Source of the DNA: Candidatus Lucifugimonas marina
GTDB lineage: Bacteria > Chloroflexota > Dehalococcoidia > Lucifugimonadales > Lucifugimonadaceae
NCBI GenBank assembly: GCA_029593915.1
Contig: CP046147.1
Span: 992,001-1,056,000 of the forward strand
Reading direction: 5' to 3'
DNA length: 64,000 bases
Positions within the stretch are counted from its first letter, which is position 1. Each line of letters opens with the position of its first letter. A model generated the notes under the pieces. It ran no database searches. It was not told the DNA's origin and saw only the letters and a list, made by a program, of their open reading frames with translations. The position numbers and the translations under genes are program-made. Of this stretch, positions 44,227-53,814 are shown one piece after another.

Positions 44227-46158
44227 ATGAATAATTCTCAAGAACCCAACTACGGAATCGTTGCTTCACAAAACGTGATGATTCCGATGCGAGACGGCGT
44301 GCGTTTGGCGACCGATATTTACCGACCTGCTGATGAATCAGGGAATGCCGTTGAAGGGCGGTTTCCGGTGATCATTGGTCGGACTTCTTACGATAAATCG
44401 AATCCCGCTATTTGGATCGATGCGGTGGCGAAGGCGTTCGTACCGCGCGGGTATGTCGTGGTGCTGCAGGATTTACGAGGAAGAGGATTTTCCGAAGGCA
44501 CAGGCGATTACTTTCACACTGCCAATCAAAATGAAGGACTCGACGGCTACGACACGATTGAGTGGGCCGCTGCTCAAAGTTGGTCGAGCGGGAAAGTCGG
44601 AATGGTGGGAGCTTCACACGGCGGAATTGTCCAGAACATGGCGTCTCTATATCGACCGCCGCATCTGGCTGCTTTGTGGGTAGATGTGGCACCAACGAAC
44701 GCGTTTCGATGGGAAGTTCGGCAAGGCGGTGCTATGGCGCTGCACATGTACGGCGCCTTGTACTTGCACGGCTACGACTCGCAGGAGATCGCAGACGATT
44801 CGGCGGCAATCGAGCGGATCGAACGAGGTGCTGAACGGTTGAGTGAAGAAGTGTGGAACCAGCCGTTTAAGGAAGGCGAAACACCGATATCCGTCGTGCC
44901 TAATCTTGAGAAAGTGTTGATGCACTACTACCGGGATGGCGTCTACACAGATTTCTGGAAACAGGAGTCACTCAACCACGCTCAGCACTATGATCGGATG
45001 GCAGATATTCCAGCTGTTTACAGTTCTGGATGGTACGACCCGTTTGCTGCTGAAACCTCCGAACAGTTTGCTCATATGGCGGCGAAAAACTCGACTCCTC
45101 AGCGGTTAATACTGGGTCCATGGAACCACGTATCGATGCGAGGTAAGGGAGCGTCGTTCGTAGGTGATGTCGAGTTCGGAGCGGAAGCGGAGTGGGGCGA
45201 TAAGGTTCTGAATGCCGAACGATTTCGCTGGTTTGATCGATGGCTTAAGGGAATTGAAACTGGCGTGGAGGATGACGATCCTGTGCGTATTTTCGTGATG
45301 GGTGGCGGCGATGGTTCTTTCGATAGTGCCGGGAGAGTAGCTCACGGTGGAGGTTGGCGCGCCGAGCAAGAATGGCCGTTGGCGAGAGCTGTCAATACTC
45401 CGTTCTATATGACCTCTGAAGGCGGTTTGAGTTCGGTTGAGCAAAATAATTCAGATTCATCTGTTTCGTGGGTACATGATCCGGATAACCCCGTGCCATC
45501 GATTAGTGGCAACGTGACCGGTTTCTATGAGTGGATTGTTTTACCTGAGGATCTCGACAGCGCATATGTGCCGCAGCGCGCTCGTATGCGTTCGTTGATA
45601 CCTGATGGTCCGTTACACCAGAAGGAACGTGAGTCGACCGTTGTTGCGAAGGATCGATCAACCGACACTCCTGTGCTCCTTGCAGACCGCGCCGACGTAA
45701 ATGTTTTTCAGACAGAAGCCCTGGATGAAGATGTCGAAGTAACTGGTCCGATAATGGTGAATCTTTGGGTATCGTCTGACGCAGTGGACACTGATTTCAC
45801 AGCAAAGCTGATCGATGTCCATCCACCAAGTGCTGAATATCCAGAGGGTTTTCACCTGCCGCTAGAAGATTCGATTCAGCGTGCTCGATTCCGAGAAGGC
45901 TATGAAGAAGAAAAATTCATGAATCCCGGCGAGGTATATGATCTGCAGATCGAGCTTCCCCCAGTTTCGAATCTATTCGTGAAAGGGCATCGAATCCGAA
46001 TCGATATTTCTTCGAGCAATTTTCCGAGATTTGATGTGAACCCGAACACTGGTGAACCTATCGGGCAACACACCAAGACCCAGGAGGCGACCAACACTGT
46101 ATACATCGGAGGTCGGAACGCCTCGCATGTGGTGTTGCCTGTGGTTCCGTCAGACTAG
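44227..46158 (+). CDS. CocE/NonD-family hydrolase (X-Pro dipeptidyl-peptidase S15-like)
   Basis: From the ATG at 44227 the protein has 643 residues; homology-like sequence starts directly at NYGIVASQNVMIPMRDGVRL. The alpha/beta-hydrolase domain carries the nucleophile elbow GMVGASHGGI, the acid region AVYSSGWYDPFA and the His in LGPWNHVSMRG. The C-terminal jelly-roll domain (about 400-640; SDAVDTDFTAKLIDVHPPSA) is typical of CocE/S15 enzymes. Such enzymes hydrolyse esters or beta-lactam and peptide derivatives. No signal peptide is seen with this start. Substrate unknown. Confidence 0.9.
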   Translation: MNNSQEPNYGIVASQNVMIPMRDGVRLATDIYRPADESGNAVEGRFPVIIGRTSYDKSNPAIWIDAVAKAFVPRGYVVVLQDLRGRGFSEGTGDYFHTANQNEGLDGYDTIEWAAAQSWSSGKVGMVGASHGGIVQNMASLYRPPHLAALWVDVAPTNAFRWEVRQGGAMALHMYGALYLHGYDSQEIADDSAAIERIERGAERLSEEVWNQPFKEGETPISVVPNLEKVLMHYYRDGVYTDFWKQESLNHAQHYDRMADIPAVYSSGWYDPFAAETSEQFAHMAAKNSTPQRLILGPWNHVSMRGKGASFVGDVEFGAEAEWGDKVLNAERFRWFDRWLKGIETGVEDDDPVRIFVMGGGDGSFDSAGRVAHGGGWRAEQEWPLARAVNTPFYMTSEGGLSSVEQNNSDSSVSWVHDPDNPVPSISGNVTGFYEWIVLPEDLDSAYVPQRARMRSLIPDGPLHQKERESTVVAKDRSTDTPVLLADRADVNVFQTEALDEDVEVTGPIMVNLWVSSDAVDTDFTAKLIDVHPPSAEYPEGFHLPLEDSIQRARFREGYEEEKFMNPGEVYDLQIELPPVSNLFVKGHRIRIDISSSNFPRFDVNPNTGEPIGQHTKTQEATNTVYIGGRNASHVVLPVVPSD

Positions 46159-46187
46159 GTAACGAAACAATACGGAAGGGGTTGGAG

Positions 46188-46475
46188 ATGACGAAGTTGA
46201 GTGGTGCCGAGATTGCGGAATTGCTGCCGCAAATTCCCGAATGGACGGTGATAGAAGAAGAGGGGATGAAGCGATTACAGCGAATCTTTTCGTTCAGTGA
46301 CTTCGTGGAAGCGCTGGAGTTTAGTGTGAAGGTGGGGTCGTTGGCTGAGCAGGCTAATCACCACCCACGAATCACGACAGAGTGGGGGCGCGTGACGCTT
46401 ACGTGGTGGAGTCACGATCAAGGCGGAATGGTCGCCGCGGATGTCGAAATGGCGAAGCGCGTAGACGTTCTGTAG
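46188..46475 (+). CDS. pterin-4a-carbinolamine dehydratase
   Basis: The ATG at 46188 follows GGAAGGGG; a TTG at 46182 is also in frame. The protein has 95 residues, the family's normal size. The conserved dehydratase motif is present (AEQANHHPRITTEWGRVTLT, then WWSHDQGG), including the paired His and the final His. It recycles the carbinolamine form of the pterin cofactor, usually for phenylalanine hydroxylase, although stand-alone copies are frequent and may also serve molybdopterin metabolism. It follows the hydrolase by 29 bases, so the two may be co-transcribed. Confidence 0.92.
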   Translation: MTKLSGAEIAELLPQIPEWTVIEEEGMKRLQRIFSFSDFVEALEFSVKVGSLAEQANHHPRITTEWGRVTLTWWSHDQGGMVAADVEMAKRVDVL

Positions 46476-46486
46476 GTCTTCGCTAA

Positions 46487-47386
46487 CTACTTTCGAGCTT
46501 CCTCGTTCGACAGTTTTTCGATAGCTTGCACTAACGCCTGATGACCTTGGTTCACGGCTTCTGGGCTATCGGCCTGCACCGAACGATATAGCTGTGCGAT
46601 CAGCGTGCTGGTTGGTAGCGCAGTTCCTGTATCGGCAGCGATTTGACCCGCAAGTCGCAAATCTTTTTGCATGTGCTTGACCATGAAACCCGGGGCAAAA
46701 TCGCCTTCCAGAATTTTTGGTCCAAGAGTTTCAAGAGCCCAAGAACGGCCGGCGCCGTTTTTCACTGCGTCGTAAAACGCTTGCATATCGAGCCCTGATT
46801 TTTTAGCGAGTACGAACGCTTCGGATATTCCGGCGAGGGTTGCTACACCGATCAACTGATTGGCGATCTTTGTAGTGTGACCGGAGCCGACTGGTCCCAT
46901 GTGAGATACGTCGCCTCCGAGTACGTTTAGCACTGGAAGTGCTCGTTCGAATATTTCGGCATTGCCCCCGACGAGAATCGATAGCGTACCTGCTTCAGCT
47001 CCCCCAACTCCACCGGTTACTGGTGCATCGATAAAGCTTGAGCCCCGTGCTTCGACCAGATTCGACATCTTTTTACCCATCTCAGGATCGATGGTGCTCA
47101 TGTCGATCACAACGGAGCCTTTTTGAAGCCCTTCTAGAATGCCGCTCGGACCCGCTATCACTGCCTCGACATGTTCAGAATCGGGAACCATGGTTATGAC
47201 GATGTTGGAAGTGCTTGCGACCGCAGCTCCTGATTCTGCTGAGCTTGCTCCAAACTCCTTTGCGGCGTTCACCGTGTCCTGATTCAGATCGAACACCGTA
47301 ACTGTGTAGCCGTCGTTCACAAGGTTGCGTGCCATTGGCAGGCCCATCATGCCGAGTCCGACAAATCCGATTTTTTCGTTGCTCAT
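46487..47386 (-). CDS. 3-hydroxyisobutyrate dehydrogenase / tartronate semialdehyde reductase-like protein
   Basis: The ATG at 47386 gives 299 residues. The NAD(P)-binding motif GFVGLGMMGLPMARNLV is at the N-terminus, the substrate-binding signature is DAPVTGGVGGAEAGTLSILV, and the catalytic Lys lies in GSGHTTKIANQ. The C-terminal helical domain is complete. Family members oxidise 3-hydroxyisobutyrate or reduce tartronate semialdehyde; the two cannot be separated by eye. Convergent with the pterin dehydratase. Confidence 0.92.
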   Translation of the reverse strand: MSNEKIGFVGLGMMGLPMARNLVNDGYTVTVFDLNQDTVNAAKEFGASSAESGAAVASTSNIVITMVPDSEHVEAVIAGPSGILEGLQKGSVVIDMSTIDPEMGKKMSNLVEARGSSFIDAPVTGGVGGAEAGTLSILVGGNAEIFERALPVLNVLGGDVSHMGPVGSGHTTKIANQLIGVATLAGISEAFVLAKKSGLDMQAFYDAVKNGAGRSWALETLGPKILEGDFAPGFMVKHMQKDLRLAGQIAADTGTALPTSTLIAQLYRSVQADSPEAVNQGHQALVQAIEKLSNEEARK

Positions 47387-47560
47387 GAGAATTTCCTGCA
47401 ATCAGTAATGGTCTGCAAATTTTGTGAAACAAATATGCGGGCTAATTTACAGGTGGTTGAACCAAATTGGGTATCGCACATCTGATTTTCTGGCGGGAGA
47501 ATTTTAGGGTTGAAAAAATGAGCTGAAGATAAGTCGCCAGTCTGTAATGAAGGATGTTGT

Positions 47561-48256
47561 ATGTATAAAGCTGTGTTGTTCGACCTGTTTGGCACGTTGA
47601 TCGCCCCGCCACCGATGCCCGTTTATCGGAAGATGGTTAGCGGCGTTGCGTCGGCACTTGGAGTTTCGTTCGAAACCTTGAACGACCCGTGGATGTCGAT
47701 CAACGATGGCCGGTTGGATGGCAGTTTTGAATCGTCGGAAGGCGATATTTTGGCGGCTGCGAAGTTGATAGGAGTGGAAGTCTCTGAGTCACAGATAGCC
47801 GAGTGCATGGATATTCGCCGTTCGGTTACCAGAGATTTTTTAGTTCCAAAGCCGGGCGCACTAGACATGCTCGATGCACTAGTCGAGATGGATTGTGCAC
47901 TTGGGCTGATTACCGATTGTGTGTACGACGTGCCGGCGGTATGGGCTGAAACCGACTTTTTTCCTTACTTCTCGGCAGCGCACTATTCGTGCGTGACTCA
48001 TATTCGGAAACCCGATGGTCGTGCTTACAAGGGCGTGCTCGACTTATTGGAAACATCACCCGAGGAAGCACTGTTTGTTGGTGATGGCGGATCGGACGAG
48101 TTGAACGGCGCTGTTCGGGTTGGGATGGATGCCGTGATGATTAGCGACCTAACTCCGGAATCCGGCGAAGTTATGCGGGTTGGAGTCGTCGATTGGGATG
48201 GCCCCGTGGTCAAATCGATATCCGAAATAACCGACTACGTTCGTAATCACAGATAA
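47561..48256 (+). CDS. HAD-superfamily hydrolase
   Basis: This 231-residue protein has motif I DLFGTL (DxxGT, the nucleophile Asp and acid/base region), motif II LITDCV, Lys in HIRKPDGRAY and motif IV FVGDGGSDEL. A helical cap follows motif I (residues about 16-95), as in subfamily I phosphatases such as phosphoglycolate or pyrimidine phosphatases. In motif I the second Asp is Phe (DLFGT), a variation seen in haloacid dehalogenase-like members. Substrate unknown. AAGGA precedes the ATG. Confidence 0.88.
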   Translation: MYKAVLFDLFGTLIAPPPMPVYRKMVSGVASALGVSFETLNDPWMSINDGRLDGSFESSEGDILAAAKLIGVEVSESQIAECMDIRRSVTRDFLVPKPGALDMLDALVEMDCALGLITDCVYDVPAVWAETDFFPYFSAAHYSCVTHIRKPDGRAYKGVLDLLETSPEEALFVGDGGSDELNGAVRVGMDAVMISDLTPESGEVMRVGVVDWDGPVVKSISEITDYVRNHR

Positions 48257-48338
48257 TTTGCTTGCCGCTGGAGATGATCTGGTCTAGGTTGGGCGCACCG
48301 AAATTAATGATGGGATTTTTCGACGGTGGAGCAAACGA

Positions 48339-49853
48339 ATGACTACTCTTGATGATCGACTGAAATCACTTGGATCATCGGAACTCGATGAACAGGTCGA
48401 ACGCTGGCGTCGGTCGAGAGAGCGGCTTGCGGTCGACAAACACCGCCCAACGTTTCATTTCTCGCCACCAGAGAATTTTATGAACGACCCAAACGGGTTG
48501 TGCCAGTGGAACGGTCTGTACCACCTGTTTTACCAGTTCCGTGCAGACGGAGTAGATCAGGTTCACTGGGGGCACGCGGTCAGCGAAGATCTGGTGCGCT
48601 GGAAAGATTTGCCGATAGCTCTTTATCCCGATCAAGAGAACGATTGCTTTAGCGGGCAGACACTGGTCGAAGATGACCGGGTGATAGCCACCTATCACGG
48701 CACACAGGCTGGCAACGCAATTGCTACCGCTTCGGATGATCTATTGATCGATTGGAAGAAGCATCCCGATAATCCCGTGATTCCTATCGTTCCAATCGAC
48801 GAGGAATCAGGTGCGCCTTATCGAGTCTTTGATCCATGTATTTGGAAAGAAGATGATGGCTACTACGCATTGTCGGGAGTGTTTAAGAATGGTGAACGGA
48901 GTGTTGATTGCGAGGGCGTGGATCACTTATTCCACTCGACCGATCTGACGAATTGGGACTACGTTGGTGAGTTGATTGCTACCGATTACAACACCGAGCC
49001 GGGAGAAGACTACGCCGTACCGAATTTTTGGCCTATTGGTAACGGCAAGAACATGCTGCTGTTCTTTAGTCACAAGCGCGGTGGTCAGTACTTCGTAGGC
49101 GACTACGATAGTTCGACTCATAAATTTACGAGTGACTATCACGGCAGGTTGAACAATGGCCCTTTGGCTATTGGGAGTTTGCATGCACCCTCGGCGACCG
49201 TCGATGACAGTGGTCGCTTTCTGGCGATATTCAACGTTAAGGAAAGCCGGGAACCTCACGGTTGGAGCGACATTATGACGCTGCCGACTCATCTTTCTCT
49301 GCGTGACGACAATTCACTCAGAATTCAGCCCGTGAGCGAACTGGATTCGCTGCGCGGGGATCACGCGGCGTCCCCAGATATAGAACTTGGTGCGGGTGAA
49401 GAAGTGGTGTTGGATTCGGTGAGCGGTAACGCTATCGAAATTGCAGTGACGATCGAACCGGGTTCTGCTCACGAAATTGGATTGAACGTATTGCGTTCGT
49501 CCGATGCTGAGGAAGCTACTCGCATTTCGTTCTTTCCAAAGGGGCACCCGAGATTTGGTTCTGCGATGTTGCAGATCGACGGTGTGAATTCTTCAGTTCG
49601 TGAAGATTTGATTCCACGACCTGCGGAGGTCGGGCCGCTGGACGTTGGCGAAGATGAGCCGATTGAACTTCGCATATTTATTGATCGGAGTATCGTTGAG
49701 GTGTTCGCCGACGAGCGACAGTGTCTGACGTTGCGTGCTTATCCAGATCGTTCTGACAGTACTGGCGTTTCCGTATTCGCACGGGGAGGATCAGCGAAAT
49801 TCAGCGGGATTGAAGCCTGGCAGATGGAATCGGTTTGGCCCGAGCTAGGCTGA
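48339..49853 (+). CDS. glycoside hydrolase family 32-like protein with altered acid/base motif
   Basis: This 504-residue protein has a five-bladed propeller with the nucleophile block FMNDPNGLCQWNGLYHLFYQ (residues about 47-66), the transition-state Asp in RVFDPCIW and a C-terminal beta-sandwich (IELRIFIDRSIVEVFADE). The usual ECP acid/base block appears as EDYAVPNFWP, with Ala at the Glu position. GH32 enzymes release fructose from sucrose or fructans; this subgroup may use the nearby Glu or have other specificity. No signal peptide is visible, so it is probably intracellular. The upstream HAD gene is 82 bases away on the same strand. Confidence 0.85.
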   Translation: MTTLDDRLKSLGSSELDEQVERWRRSRERLAVDKHRPTFHFSPPENFMNDPNGLCQWNGLYHLFYQFRADGVDQVHWGHAVSEDLVRWKDLPIALYPDQENDCFSGQTLVEDDRVIATYHGTQAGNAIATASDDLLIDWKKHPDNPVIPIVPIDEESGAPYRVFDPCIWKEDDGYYALSGVFKNGERSVDCEGVDHLFHSTDLTNWDYVGELIATDYNTEPGEDYAVPNFWPIGNGKNMLLFFSHKRGGQYFVGDYDSSTHKFTSDYHGRLNNGPLAIGSLHAPSATVDDSGRFLAIFNVKESREPHGWSDIMTLPTHLSLRDDNSLRIQPVSELDSLRGDHAASPDIELGAGEEVVLDSVSGNAIEIAVTIEPGSAHEIGLNVLRSSDAEEATRISFFPKGHPRFGSAMLQIDGVNSSVREDLIPRPAEVGPLDVGEDEPIELRIFIDRSIVEVFADERQCLTLRAYPDRSDSTGVSVFARGGSAKFSGIEAWQMESVWPELG

Positions 49854-49916
49854 ACTCTGACCACCCGCGTGCATCGTTTTACCAAATAGCGCATCTGACT
49901 TTGTACGAGGTAAATA

Positions 49917-50120
49917 ATGAACACGCAACCACATTCTGATTCAATCCACGAAATTTCGAGACTACAGAGCGCAGCACATACCGGAAGCCTGAAGGCTGTT
50001 GTGCGTGAACTGGCGTCGATCTGTAAAGACACCTCAACCGAGCAGTGTACGAAGCTAACGGAGTTAATGCCTCGACTAAGCGTTGAGACTGCCATGCACA
50101 AGGTTCGAGTTTTCAATTAA
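49917..50120 (+). CDS. small hypothetical protein
   Basis: This 67-residue frame starts at ATG behind a good GAGGT ribosome-binding site and is followed by an intrinsic terminator, which supports expression. It is mainly helical (SDSIHEISRLQSAAHTGSLK), with one Cys pair (ICKDTSTEQC). It has no membrane segment, and no family was recognised. Confidence 0.55.
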   Translation: MNTQPHSDSIHEISRLQSAAHTGSLKAVVRELASICKDTSTEQCTKLTELMPRLSVETAMHKVRVFN

Positions 50121-50172
50121 CTCAGGTTTTGTTGATCGTCTGAAATATTTCGCTATCTCCCCCTGAGATACA

Positions 50173-50210
50173 AAGCGCCCCAAACGAACGATTGTTTGGG
50201 GCGTTTTGTT
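50173..50210 (+). terminator. intrinsic terminator
   Basis: CGCCCCAAAC pairs perfectly with GTTTGGGGCG and is followed by TTTTGTTT. Confidence 0.9.
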
Positions 50211-50607
50211 TAATGCGATCTGATTCGATTCCGATGGGTGATACCGATCACAAGTTCACATCGTCGTTTGTGATTTTTAGAGAAGGAAAAGGGCTTTTCT
50301 GTGATTTAGTACCTGTGTTTTCGATACGGTCGAATAGCGGCTGACAGGGATGCGAGAAACGGAATAAAACTCGATTCTCGATTGAGTAGCTGGAAAAGTA
50401 TGACGTTTCGACGCCGGACTGACCAACTACAAAACGGTTAGGGAGTTTCACGCTAGGCGGTCGGTCTGGGTGAAACGCACGGAAAACTTGGAAGTTTTGA
50501 ATCGGTTGAAAGCGGATCACATCGCTGAGGCTGGGGCAACAAATCGGAAGAGCGATTCGTATTCCGACTGTTTCGATTGTTCTAGAGAATTCAGGGATAA
50601 AAAACAC
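50211..50607. promoter_or_regulatory. long leader region of the chemoreceptor gene
   Basis: About 400 bases without a supported gene. An inverted repeat GTTTCAC (50445-50451) / GTGAAAC (50470-50476) could form a leader hairpin. An open frame extends upstream of the chemoreceptor from 50470 but lacks receptor-like sequence and is regarded as non-coding. Confidence 0.4.
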
Positions 50608-53055
50608 ATGGTAAGTACAACCATGAAATTCTTGTTCGGATCACTTCTAGGTAAGTTGATCCTTGCATTCCTCGTACTCGGCGTGGTGCCAGCAGCAACT
50701 GTGGGAATGATTTCCTACCAGAAGGCTGCAGATTCACTCACAAGTGAATCGTTCCAAAAGCTTGAGGCAGTTCGAGGTATCAAGACAGCGCAGATCGAAG
50801 GTTACTTCGGTGAGCGACTTGGTGACGTTAGCGTTCTTTCATCTAACGCAACAGTTAAAGACGCTATACACGCATTTGAAGATGCGTTTTATGCTGAGGG
50901 TGGAGTCGAGAACGGACCACTCTACGCAGCAGCGACAGAGCAGCACGCAGATTGGCTTACTCAGTACAACGACGAGTACGGCTACTACGATCTTTTCCTT
51001 ATTTCCAAAACTGGAGATATCGTTTGGACCGCATTCAAAGAATCTGATCTGGGTGAAAATATCGTAACCGGATCACTTGCAGACAGCCCAATTGGTGACG
51101 TATTCCAGAAAGGTCTGACAGCAGTATCTGTTCAGGATTTCGCACCTTACGCTCCAAGTGGTGGAGTACCTGCAGGGTTCGTTTCTGCACCCGTGTATGA
51201 AGCGGGCGACGTGATTGGTGTAGTTGCATTGCAGCTCCCACTTGAGGCCATCAACACCATCATGCAGCAGCGTGACGGGATGGGTGAGACTGGTGAGTCG
51301 TACCTGATTGGTTTCGACAAGCGAATGCGTACCGACTCGTACCATGACCCAACGGGTCACAGTGTGAACGCATCTTTCGCGGGTACCGTTGCTGACAACG
51401 GTGTCGACACCGAAGGTGCTCGTCGAGCTATTGCTGGTGAGACAAACACAAGCATCATCATCGACTACAACGGAAACCCCGTTTTGTCGTCATATGCACC
51501 ACTTGCTATCGCAGGTCTTGAATGGGCAATTTTGTCGGAAATCGACGAAGCTGAAGCTCTGATTCCTGCAAAGGCATTGCTGAACACATTCTTGCTGGTT
51601 CTTATCATCTCGATTGCGATCGTTGTGGCAGCTGGTTTCTACCTTGCTCGAACAATCGCTTCTGGTGTGAAGAACGTTTCTGAGGCAGCCGAAGAGCTTG
51701 CTGACGAAATTCTTCCACAGCTTGTTACTGTTACCGAAGCTGTTGCAGCTGGTGACCTCACGAAGACATCTGACGTATCGATCCGATCAATCGAAGCTAA
51801 GTCTAAGGACGAAGTTGGAGATCTCGGGCGTGCATTCAACTCGATGGGCGAACAGCTCGGTCGATTGGGTGAGGCCAACGTTTCTATGGTTGCCAACCTC
51901 CGAGAAATTGTTGGTCAGGTATCAGAGACTGCCGGCGACGTTTCAGCTGCAAGTGAGCAGCTGGCATCCGCATCTGAGCAGGCAGGTTCTGCAACGCAGA
52001 ACATTGCTGAACAGGCCCAAGGCCTTTCAAAGGGTGCACAGGATCAGGAATCTGCAGTTACTGACACAACTGAGTCTGTAAAACAGCTCGGTTCTGCTAT
52101 CGACCAGATCGCAGAAGGTGCTCAGCAGCAGAACCAGACTGTTGAGTCTACAACCCAAACAATCAACGAAGTTTCACGTGCTATTACTGAAGTTGCAAGC
52201 AACGCTCAGGAAGCATCTGAAGGTTCGAAGTCTGCTGACGATGCCGCTCGCAAGGGGCTTGGTATTGTTGAACAGACCGTTGAAGGTATGGCTCAGATCA
52301 AAGACGCTGTTAGCGATGTTGCAGATCGAATCGGCAACCTCGGTGAGCAGTCGGCTGAAATTGGCAAGATCGTCGCAGTTATTGACGACATTGCTGCTCA
52401 GACAAACCTACTCGCACTGAACGCCGCAATTGAGGCTGCTCGTGCTGGTGAACAGGGTCGTGGATTCGCAGTTGTTGCCGACGAAGTTCGACAGCTCGCT
52501 GAACGGGTTACGACCGCCACTTCTGAAATTGCAGGTCTGATCGACGGCGTCCAAAAGGGTGTTGAAGAATCAGTCAAGGCAACTGAGAAGGGTACTGAAG
52601 AAGTAGAACGTGGTTCTGAACTGGCGAACGAAGCTGGTGAATCTCTCAACGAGATTCAGGCCGCAGTTGTGACTGTCACAACTCAGGTGGAACAGATTTC
52701 GGCCGCTGCCGAAGAAGTAACCGCTTCGAGTGATGAGATGGTCAAGTCAATCGAAGGAGTCATGGCGATCACTGAAGAGACGACCGCTGCGACTGAAGAG
52801 ATGGCTGCTTCTAACGACCAGGTACAGCAGGCAATGGGTTCAATCTCCGCCATCACCACTCAGACTGGTGCATCGGTAGAAGAGTCCTCTGCTGCGACAG
52901 AAGAGCTTAGCTCGCAGGTTGAAGAAGTTGTTGCTTCATCATCCGCACTTGGCGACATGGCTGGTGTGCTTACATCTGCCGTTGCACGATTCAAGTTGTC
53001 GGAAGATGGCCAGAGCAACGACGCTCAGAGCGATGACGAGCAGATAGCTGCATAG
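50608..53055 (+). CDS. methyl-accepting chemotaxis protein
   Basis: The ATG at 50608 (AGGGA upstream) gives 815 residues. The first transmembrane helix is [21 protein letters not shown] Cache-type sensor domain (about 40-315) contains [21 protein letters not shown] second membrane helix ([20 protein letters not shown]) and a HAMP region follow, then a long coiled-coil signalling domain whose hairpin tip is [20 protein letters not shown]. Very regular Glu/Gln/Ser/Ala heptads flank it. It signals to CheA/CheW, which are not encoded in the window. It may drive twitching via the pili. Codon use is unusually even, suggesting high expression. Confidence 0.93.
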   Translation: MVSTTMKFLFGSLLGKLILAFLVLGVVPAATVGMISYQKAADSLTSESFQKLEAVRGIKTAQIEGYFGERLGDVSVLSSNATVKDAIHAFEDAFYAEGGVENGPLYAAATEQHADWLTQYNDEYGYYDLFLISKTGDIVWTAFKESDLGENIVTGSLADSPIGDVFQKGLTAVSVQDFAPYAPSGGVPAGFVSAPVYEAGDVIGVVALQLPLEAINTIMQQRDGMGETGESYLIGFDKRMRTDSYHDPTGHSVNASFAGTVADNGVDTEGARRAIAGETNTSIIIDYNGNPVLSSYAPLAIAGLEWAILSEIDEAEALIPAKALLNTFLLVLIISIAIVVAAGFYLARTIASGVKNVSEAAEELADEILPQLVTVTEAVAAGDLTKTSDVSIRSIEAKSKDEVGDLGRAFNSMGEQLGRLGEANVSMVANLREIVGQVSETAGDVSAASEQLASASEQAGSATQNIAEQAQGLSKGAQDQESAVTDTTESVKQLGSAIDQIAEGAQQQNQTVESTTQTINEVSRAITEVASNAQEASEGSKSADDAARKGLGIVEQTVEGMAQIKDAVSDVADRIGNLGEQSAEIGKIVAVIDDIAAQTNLLALNAAIEAARAGEQGRGFAVVADEVRQLAERVTTATSEIAGLIDGVQKGVEESVKATEKGTEEVERGSELANEAGESLNEIQAAVVTVTTQVEQISAAAEEVTASSDEMVKSIEGVMAITEETTAATEEMAASNDQVQQAMGSISAITTQTGASVEESSAATEELSSQVEEVVASSSALGDMAGVLTSAVARFKLSEDGQSNDAQSDDEQIAA

Positions 53056-53083
53056 TAACCGCTTTAGGTAAAGACATTCGAGA

Positions 53084-53116
53084 GAGGCCTCGGACATTTG
53101 TCCGGGGCCTTTTTCT
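53084..53116 (+). terminator. intrinsic terminator after the chemoreceptor gene
   Basis: AGGCCTCGGACA pairs with TGTCCGGGGCCT and is followed by TTTTCTTTG. Confidence 0.88.
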
Positions 53117-53171
53117 TTGATTTTTTAGACGCTTCGGCAGCGGGATGAGCATTCACCTATACTGCCGCACT

Positions 53172-53657
53172 ATGAATATTCGTAAATTCTTGTGGATGTT
53201 TGTGTTCGTTTTGGCGCTCGTCGCGTTATCAGCTTGTGGGGCGTATGATGCGGGCGACTCAGTTATGGCTGATGTTCCGGCTGAGGAAGAGGGCGAAGCT
53301 GTACTGATTTTGCAGCCCGATGCGGTGTTCACAGTTGATGATGTGGAAGCTGCCGGATGGAAGAACTCGAGAGAACTTTCGCCTGAGACTCTGCCTGGTG
53401 CGACGAGTGTTTGGTACGGCTTTTACCGGCAGCGAGATGTTGAAGTTCGGGTGTATGAATCTCAGGCATCGGCGATTAGCGATGGTCAAGAGATTGCCGA
53501 TGTAGCGACAGGGCGCCGAAAGCCTACTCCGTTTGCTTCTGGCGGAATAAGTTCGACCCGGACGAGTTATTCGGCTTACGGGATTGTCGGGAACTTGATC
53601 TTGTTGTGCGAGATTAAGATCGAGGATTGCCAAGGCTTGCTGGAGAGTATTGAGTAG
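53172..53657 (+). CDS. small lipoprotein, paralogue of the gene at 60.2 kb
   Basis: From the ATG at 53172 the protein has 161 residues, with a lipoprotein signal ending LSAC. The mature domain shares a pattern with the protein at 60219-60695: (V/I)-(D/E)-D-(V/F)-EAAG-(W/Y)-K, then ETLPGA and W-x-GF, then Q-(R/K)-D-x-E-(V/I)-R-x-Y, and finally VGN-x3-LCE with a last Cys before L-(L/I). The two conserved Cys near the end probably form a disulfide. Secreted domain of unknown function; no other family member is known to me. Confidence 0.72.
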   Translation: MNIRKFLWMFVFVLALVALSACGAYDAGDSVMADVPAEEEGEAVLILQPDAVFTVDDVEAAGWKNSRELSPETLPGATSVWYGFYRQRDVEVRVYESQASAISDGQEIADVATGRRKPTPFASGGISSTRTSYSAYGIVGNLILLCEIKIEDCQGLLESIE

Positions 53658-53711
53658 GGTTTGTGGCTTGGAGAAGTGGGTTTAGGTCAGGAGAAGTGGA
53701 TGCCGTGATCG

Positions 53712-53744
53712 CTGATTGCGACGTCGCAGACTCCTCGCAATGAC
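53712..53744. repeat. single arm of the dispersed repeat seen at 1349-1509
   Basis: CTGATTGCGACGTCGCAGAC continues to CTCGCAATGAC and resembles the right arm of the palindromic element at 1470-1509. Confidence 0.55.
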
Positions 53745-53814
53745 AACTTCGATGCAATATCACAGCTAGAATTCTCGTTTTCAGCTGGAAAAACTAGAGC
53801 AACGAGGGGCTAAC

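Noticed and set aside
50470..50607. N-terminal extension of the chemoreceptor
   Set aside because: The extra 46 residues precede the membrane helix without any signal-like character; ATG 50608 has a ribosome-binding site and begins right before the first helix.
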